A stretch of DNA of 26,602 bases. Origin: Spirochaetia bacterium (GTDB taxonomy: Bacteria; Spirochaetota; Spirochaetia; Treponematales; Treponemataceae). Both the position numbers and the translations under genes were made by a program. Location: positions 1-26,602 of the forward strand of contig CAAGIZ010000240.1 of the NCBI GenBank assembly GCA_900770075.1, written 5' to 3'. Below are positions 23,623 to 26,602 of the stretch, piece by piece. The notes beneath the pieces were generated by a model. It searched no databases and had not been told where the DNA came from. It worked only from the letters and a program-made list of their open reading frames with translations. Each line of letters starts with the position of its first letter. Within the stretch, counting starts at the first letter, position 1.

Positions 23623-24354
23623 ATGAACATTCATAATTTAATGGAAGAAGTTGTAACCCACAGAATCAACAGTCTTTACAATCAGGTAAAGGAAGTGAAT
23701 GCAAGCTGGCTTACCTGTGACTGCGAAAACTGTCGTGCCGATGCCATAAGTTATGTCTTAAACCGGGTTGCCCCAAGATATGTTGTAAGCGGCCGGGGTG
23801 TAACTCATGCCCATGACATCCTGAAAAATCCCCAGATAAAGGCAGACATCGATGCGCTGGGGCTGGAAGCAATAAGGATAATAAGTTCCACAAAAAGACC
23901 CTTCCACTCCTCTTCCAGGGCAGAATGTGTGGTGGAAGTTCCTGAAAATCCTGTCTTTAACTTTCCGATTATTCAGGGCTGCATTCTTGAAGGCAACACT
24001 TTTGAACCCCTTGCAGATGCCACGGTAAAGCTCAGTCTTGACGGAAAAGAAGTTCCGATGGCAGACGTAACCTGGGCAAATCCCATCAATACCTACAACA
24101 GCACAAAAGGAACCTACAGTTTCTGGCCTAAAGCCCTTCAGGTGGAAAAGCCCGACCAGACAAGAAAATTTAATTTTTCCATCGAAGTGACTCATCCAGG
24201 TTATGACCCCGTAAACTATTCCTTTGACACAAACCTGGTTTCCGAAAACAAAATCCGAAAAGAATTGGACACAACCCTTACTCTCAAAATTATGGATCTG
24301 GTTATGTTCCGGGAGGACATAAAAAACACCATGGACAGAATGATAAAAGAGTAA
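23623..24354 (+). CDS. ComFB-domain protein with C-terminal beta-sandwich-like extension
   Basis: A 243-residue protein. Residues 1-~95 match the ComFB (late competence) family: NLMEEVV start, CDCENCRADAISYVLNRVAP with a C32-x-C34-xx-C37 cluster, then PRYVVSGRG. Family members occur with competence or pilus genes, and some bind cyclic dinucleotides. Residues ~115-225 add an unusual strand-rich domain (IIQGCILEGNTFEPLADATV; GTYSFWPKAL; FNFSIEVTHPGYDPVNY) like carboxypeptidase-regulatory or Ig-type sandwiches, which are usually extracytoplasmic; no signal peptide is present. ATG 23623 is preferred over the adjacent TTG 23620 (AGGGAG 9 nt upstream). It has its own promoter and no operon partner. 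Confidence 0.8.
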   Translation: MNIHNLMEEVVTHRINSLYNQVKEVNASWLTCDCENCRADAISYVLNRVAPRYVVSGRGVTHAHDILKNPQIKADIDALGLEAIRIISSTKRPFHSSSRAECVVEVPENPVFNFPIIQGCILEGNTFEPLADATVKLSLDGKEVPMADVTWANPINTYNSTKGTYSFWPKALQVEKPDQTRKFNFSIEVTHPGYDPVNYSFDTNLVSENKIRKELDTTLTLKIMDLVMFREDIKNTMDRMIKE

Positions 24355-24378
24355 GCACCCACACACACTTAAAAATTC

Positions 24379-24473
24379 GGAGCCCATCCACCGTCAAGCC
24401 GGCTTTGCGCAGTTCCGCTTCCGCTCCATTGGCGGCCAGCCGCCAACGCCCTGCGCTGCTCCAATCCGGGCTA
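24379..24473 (-). repeat. Structured intergenic repeat, copy 3 (8-bp central hairpin, inverted)
   Basis: Reverse-strand copy: TAGCCCGG at 24473-24466, a central hairpin with TTGGCGGC/GCCGCCAA arms and TG loop, GGAAGCGGAAC, GCCGGC at 24403-24398 and an end GGATGGGCTCC. The second stem is changed to GCGCAG/CTGCGC where copies 1 and 2 use GGGG/CCCC, so pairing is kept while sequence changes. It lies between the ComFB-like gene and the tRNA promoter. The remaining ~90 bp up to the promoter are A/T-rich with nothing recognisable. Confidence 0.8.
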
Positions 24474-24563
24474 GGTTTTGGTGTTAAAGGTGCACATTTT
24501 CGTTTTTTTGGCAGATTTTTCGTCTTTATTTTGTAAAAATTTAAAAAATCCACATAAAAACTA

Positions 24564-24592
24564 TTGAACAATTTTTTTCTTTTTGATATATT
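24564..24592 (+). promoter_or_regulatory. tRNA operon promoter
   Basis: TTGAAC at 24564-24569, a 17-bp spacer, then TATATT at 24587-24592. The predicted start is near 24599, 15 nt before the first tRNA. Confidence 0.75.
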
Positions 24593-24613
24593 GTACAAGT
24601 CGCTTGACAAAAA

Positions 24614-24686
24614 GGGCAGTTAGCTCAGTTGGTAGAGCCCCTGGTTTACACCCAGACTGTCGGGAGTTCGAGTCTCTCACTGCCCA
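24614..24686 (+). tRNA. tRNA-Val (anticodon TAC), copy 1
   Basis: A 73-nt cloverleaf. Acceptor GGGCAGT pairs with ACTGCCC; D arm GCTC/GAGC; anticodon loop TTTACAC gives anticodon TAC; T arm GGGAG, TTCGAGT, CTCTC (one G-U); discriminator A at 24686. The anticodon stem CCTGG/CCAGA has a C-A mismatch at its outer pair (27-43). CCA is not encoded. Confidence 0.95.
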
Positions 24687-24719
24687 CTCTTTTTTAATAG
24701 CGATAAACATTCCTTTTAC

Positions 24720-24792
24720 GGGCAGTTAGCTCAGTTGGTAGAGCCCCTGGTTTACACCCAGACTGTCGGGAGTTCGAGTCTCTCACTGCCCA
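24720..24792 (+). tRNA. tRNA-Val (anticodon TAC), copy 2
   Basis: Identical over all 73 nt to the copy at 24614, including the 27-43 mismatch. It is separated from it by a 33-bp A/T-rich spacer. This points to a recent tandem duplication or gene conversion. CCA is not encoded. Confidence 0.95.
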
Positions 24793-24798
24793 TTTTTA

Positions 24799-24871
24799 CG
24801 GGATGTAGCGCAGCTGGTAGCGCGCTTGGTTTGGGACCAAGATGTCGCAGGTTCGATCCCTGTCATCCCGA
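24799..24871 (+). tRNA. tRNA-Pro (anticodon TGG)
   Basis: Acceptor CGGGATG pairs with CATCCCG; D arm GCGC/GCGC; anticodon stem CTTGG/CCAAG with loop TTTGGGA, anticodon TGG; T arm GCAGG, TTCGATC, CCTGT; discriminator A at 24871. CCA is not encoded. It is 6 bp after the second tRNA-Val, in one transcript. Confidence 0.95.
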
Positions 24872-24874
24872 TGA

Positions 24875-24906
24875 AGTCTTACTGTTCAAGAGTAAGGCTT
24901 TTTTTA
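24875..24906 (+). terminator. Rho-independent terminator of the tRNA operon
   Basis: AGTCTTACT (24875-24883) pairs with AGTAAGGCT (24891-24899) across a 7-nt loop, with one G-U, followed directly by a run of T (24899-24905). Confidence 0.88.
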
Positions 24907-24930
24907 TTTTAAACAGGTAAATTGAAACAT

Positions 24931-25060
24931 CGAAGCGTAGCAGGGAGCGAAGCGGAACGAGCGCCGACCGAACAGGGAGGAAAAGGCGGCAAGGATGCCG
25001 CCGTCAGCGAGTGGAGACGCCCGCAGGGAGCCTGCAGGAAAATCGCAAAGACCTTTATCA
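24931..25060. repeat. GC-rich palindromic spacer after the tRNA operon
   Basis: No gene. It contains GGCGGCA (24985-24991), loop AGGA, TGCCGCC (24996-25002), a CCTGCAGG palindrome near 25031, and GGAGCGAAGCGGAACGAGCG, which matches the GGAGCGGAAGCGGAAC block of structured repeat copy 3. It is probably a partial or divergent member of that repeat family, lying before the stop of the convergent ATPase gene. Confidence 0.4.
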
Positions 25061-25082
25061 GTTTCTCCTGCATCTCATCCCT

Positions 25083-26297
25083 TTACAATTTATTACAAAT
25101 CCAGTCCAGTGCGTAAACCTGCCTGATTCCATCATGGGAAATTTCATTACATTCATCCAGAGTAATTAAAAATTTTGGATAAGAATCTTTTATTGCTTTA
25201 AGCGGTTTTAATTCTCTGTTCAAGGTATCTTCATTTATTACGGAAAGGGAAACCTGATAGTATTCTGGAAGACCGTTCTTTATTGCAACAAAATCAACTT
25301 CCATATCGCCATATTTACCAACATAAATTTCATAGCCCCGGCGCAGCAGTTCAAGATAGACAATGTTTTCAAGAATAAAACCTTCGTTGCCTGTTTTGCT
25401 TCCAAGCATAAAATAGTGCAGGCCGGTATCAACAGCATAATATTTTTCAAGGCTTTTTAAAAATTCCTTGCCTTTTATGTCGTAGCGGGTGGCTTTGTAA
25501 AACAAGTAGCTTTCCGTCAGTGCTGTGTAGCAGTTTTCTACAGTTGCACTGGCAGTTTTTCTTCCTCCAGAAGTCAGTGTGTCGCTTACTTTTTTGCTTG
25601 AAGTTAAATTGCCGATGTTTGAAAGACTGTATTTTGTGATTTTTTCAAGAACATCAGAATCAGAAATTTTTTTCCGTTGAAGAATGTCTTTTAAAACAAT
25701 AGTTGAATAAATTCCTCGCAGGTAGTCCCTTATCATTTCTTTGTCATTCAAAAGGTTCGCAACATACGGAAACCCACCGAACATAACAAACTGGTTGTAG
25801 GATTTTCTGTTTGGTTCTATTTTGCTTCCTGAAATTTCAGAACACAATTCACAATATTCAGGAAAAGAAAGAGGCAGCATTTTTATTTCGATATAACGGC
25901 CGCTTAAAAGCGTGGCAATTTCACCAGAAAGCATATAGGCATTTGAGCCTGTAAGATAAAGGTCGATATTTTCCTTAAGGAACAAACTGTTGATTGCTTT
26001 TTCAAACTCAGGAACCATCTGAATTTCGTCAAGAAAAATATAATTCATTTTCTGAGGGATTAGATTTTCTGTTATCTGCTTATAAAGCGTGTGGTAGTCG
26101 TAAAGATGTTCGTTTTCAATTGCATCAAGATTGACAGCCTGAATGCAATCCTGTGAGACCCCCTGAGACAGAAGCGTTTTTTGAAATTCCAGAAGCAAAG
26201 TGGATTTTCCGCATCTTCGAACCCCAGTAACAACTTTGATTATTTTTTTACCCTGCCATTTTAGCAGAATTTCTTGAAATTCCTTTCTGATTACCAT
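25083..26297 (-). CDS. AAA+ ATPase with DUF4143-type C-terminus
   Basis: A 404-residue protein of the common AAA+/DUF4143 class. Walker A is GVRRCGKST (25-33), Walker B IFLDEIQ (87-93) and a sensor-like strand LTGSNAYML (115-123). The C-terminal half contains a DUF4143 region and a nuclease-fold signature: ENIVYLELLRRGYEI, then EVDFVA and YYQVS, matching the E...D...(Q/E)xK layout but with Ser in place of Lys. Family members are often encoded singly in accessory DNA and have no settled function; links to defence or toxin systems are proposed. The ATG at 26297 is 6 nt after a TAAAAT box, and no ribosome site is visible, so a leaderless message is likely. The gene stands alone. Confidence 0.9.
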   Translation of the reverse strand: MVIRKEFQEILLKWQGKKIIKVVTGVRRCGKSTLLLEFQKTLLSQGVSQDCIQAVNLDAIENEHLYDYHTLYKQITENLIPQKMNYIFLDEIQMVPEFEKAINSLFLKENIDLYLTGSNAYMLSGEIATLLSGRYIEIKMLPLSFPEYCELCSEISGSKIEPNRKSYNQFVMFGGFPYVANLLNDKEMIRDYLRGIYSTIVLKDILQRKKISDSDVLEKITKYSLSNIGNLTSSKKVSDTLTSGGRKTASATVENCYTALTESYLFYKATRYDIKGKEFLKSLEKYYAVDTGLHYFMLGSKTGNEGFILENIVYLELLRRGYEIYVGKYGDMEVDFVAIKNGLPEYYQVSLSVINEDTLNRELKPLKAIKDSYPKFLITLDECNEISHDGIRQVYALDWICNKL

Positions 26298-26303
26298 ATC
26301 TGG

Positions 26304-26332
26304 ATTTTACAATGATTTAAAAAAAAAGTAAA
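26304..26332 (-). promoter_or_regulatory. Promoter of the ATPase gene, leaderless spacing
   Basis: On the minus strand TTTACT (26332-26327), a 17-bp spacer, then TAAAAT (26309-26304). Only 6 nt separate the -10 box from the ATG, so transcription should start at the start codon. Confidence 0.6.
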
Positions 26333-26371
26333 GTTTTTGATATATAAGTTAAAAAGTTTGTAAATTTAAAC

Positions 26372-26397
26372 AGTTTTTAACTTGCAAGTTAAAAACT
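26372..26397. promoter_or_regulatory. 26-bp perfect A/T-rich palindrome
   Basis: Perfectly self-complementary around TTGCAA. A related half-site AAGTTAAAAAGTTTG lies ~25 bp to the left (from 26346). The position, upstream of the ATPase promoter, suits an operator for a dimeric regulator. The rest of 26398-26521 shows nothing recognisable. Confidence 0.45.
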
Positions 26398-26521
26398 TTA
26401 GCATTTGTTAGAATATGGGCAGTTTCCTTCGATTCAAAATCGCAAAAGCATTTACCCTGGATGTTGATTTTTTTTCTGTAATCTAGCCCGAATTTCGAGT
26501 TTCTTTGAGAATTTACAAAAA

Positions 26522-26577
26522 AAGCGTAAAATCTTAAAATTTTAGTTAGTGCACAAAAATCAAAAGGAATTACGCTT
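26522..26577. repeat. Short inverted repeat just before the edge reading frame
   Basis: AAGCGTAA (26522-26529) and TTACGCTT (26570-26577) are perfect 8-bp arms; the second ends at the ATG. It could be the left end of a mobile element or a translation-control hairpin that hides the AAGGA site between the arms. Confidence 0.35.
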
Positions 26578-26602
26578 ATGTATGAACAAATTTACAGCTT
26601 AA
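26578..26602 (+). CDS. Truncated reading frame at the window edge
   Basis: Only eight codons are visible (MYEQIYSL). ATG 26578 is preceded by AAGGA about 10 nt upstream, so a real gene start is plausible. Eight residues do not support a family call. A mobile-element protein (transposase or reverse transcriptase) is possible given the flanking inverted repeat, but this is a guess. Confidence 0.4.

Noticed and set aside
24735..24920. Plus-strand frame over the tRNA genes
   Set aside because: Overlaps tRNA-Val copy 2, tRNA-Pro and the terminator; not coding.
1..26602. CRISPR array
   Set aside because: No series of regularly spaced identical repeats; the recurrent elements are solitary and palindromic, and the tandem similarity in the InlB gene is at protein level.

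Overview
The window looks like chromosomal DNA from a spirochaete, most likely a host-associated Treponema. This is inferred from family content and style, not from a marker gene. There are many lipoproteins with spirochaete-like lipoboxes, a partner-switching RsbU/STAS/HATPase set, a short SMC, a ComFB-type protein, a large InlB-repeat/FGE-domain lipoprotein, frequent TTG starts behind GGAG ribosome sites, and moderate GC content with A-rich intergenic DNA. There is no rRNA, CRISPR array, complete insertion sequence or prophage.

Layout. 1-1490: a two-gene split chromate-transporter operon bracketed by two direct copies of a short palindromic repeat. 1525-4610: a tight operon of a membrane-anchored TPR protein with a degenerate Mrr-like nuclease tail, a metallophosphoesterase and a ParB/sulfiredoxin-fold protein. 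4662-7370: a partner-switching signalling operon (membrane GAF-PP2C phosphatase, STAS antagonist, HATPase kinase) behind a clear sigma-70-type promoter. 7371-7620: a strongly palindromic spacer between convergent genes. 7621-9980: divergent GT4 glycosyltransferase and DEAD-box helicase whose promoters are so close to the ATGs that both mRNAs may be leaderless. 10136-15126: an SMC operon (short, atypical SMC; small membrane protein; Glu/Pro-rich TPR lipoprotein). 15188-17352: a SIMPL-domain lipoprotein and serS. 17369-17476: a compact palindromic, MITE-like element. 17477-19256: a reverse-strand pair, a lipoprotein and an unrecognised cytoplasmic protein.

19561-23355 is the most accessory-looking part. 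It is a reverse-strand operon of a CsgG-like outer-membrane-type protein, a six-repeat InlB/FGE lipoprotein and a small Cys/His-rich protein, with a divergent XRE-type regulator. The last ~40 residues of the FGE domain look like the variable region of a diversity-generating-retroelement target, the class that includes T. denticola TvpA. No template repeat or reverse transcriptase is visible in the window. 23623-24354 encodes a ComFB domain fused to a beta-sandwich-like domain. 24564-24906 is a tRNA operon, Val(TAC)-Val(TAC)-Pro(TGG), with promoter and terminator. 25083-26297 is a DUF4143-type AAA+ ATPase, and a truncated reading frame starts at the right edge.

The best candidate for something undescribed is a ~95-bp intergenic repeat with three clear copies (9999-10092, 23353-23485, and 24379-24473 on the minus strand). 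Flanks are conserved, but the central hairpin differs completely in sequence and length (5, 23 and 8 bp arms) while remaining perfectly paired. A second family-wide signal is leaderless-type promoter spacing at four genes.
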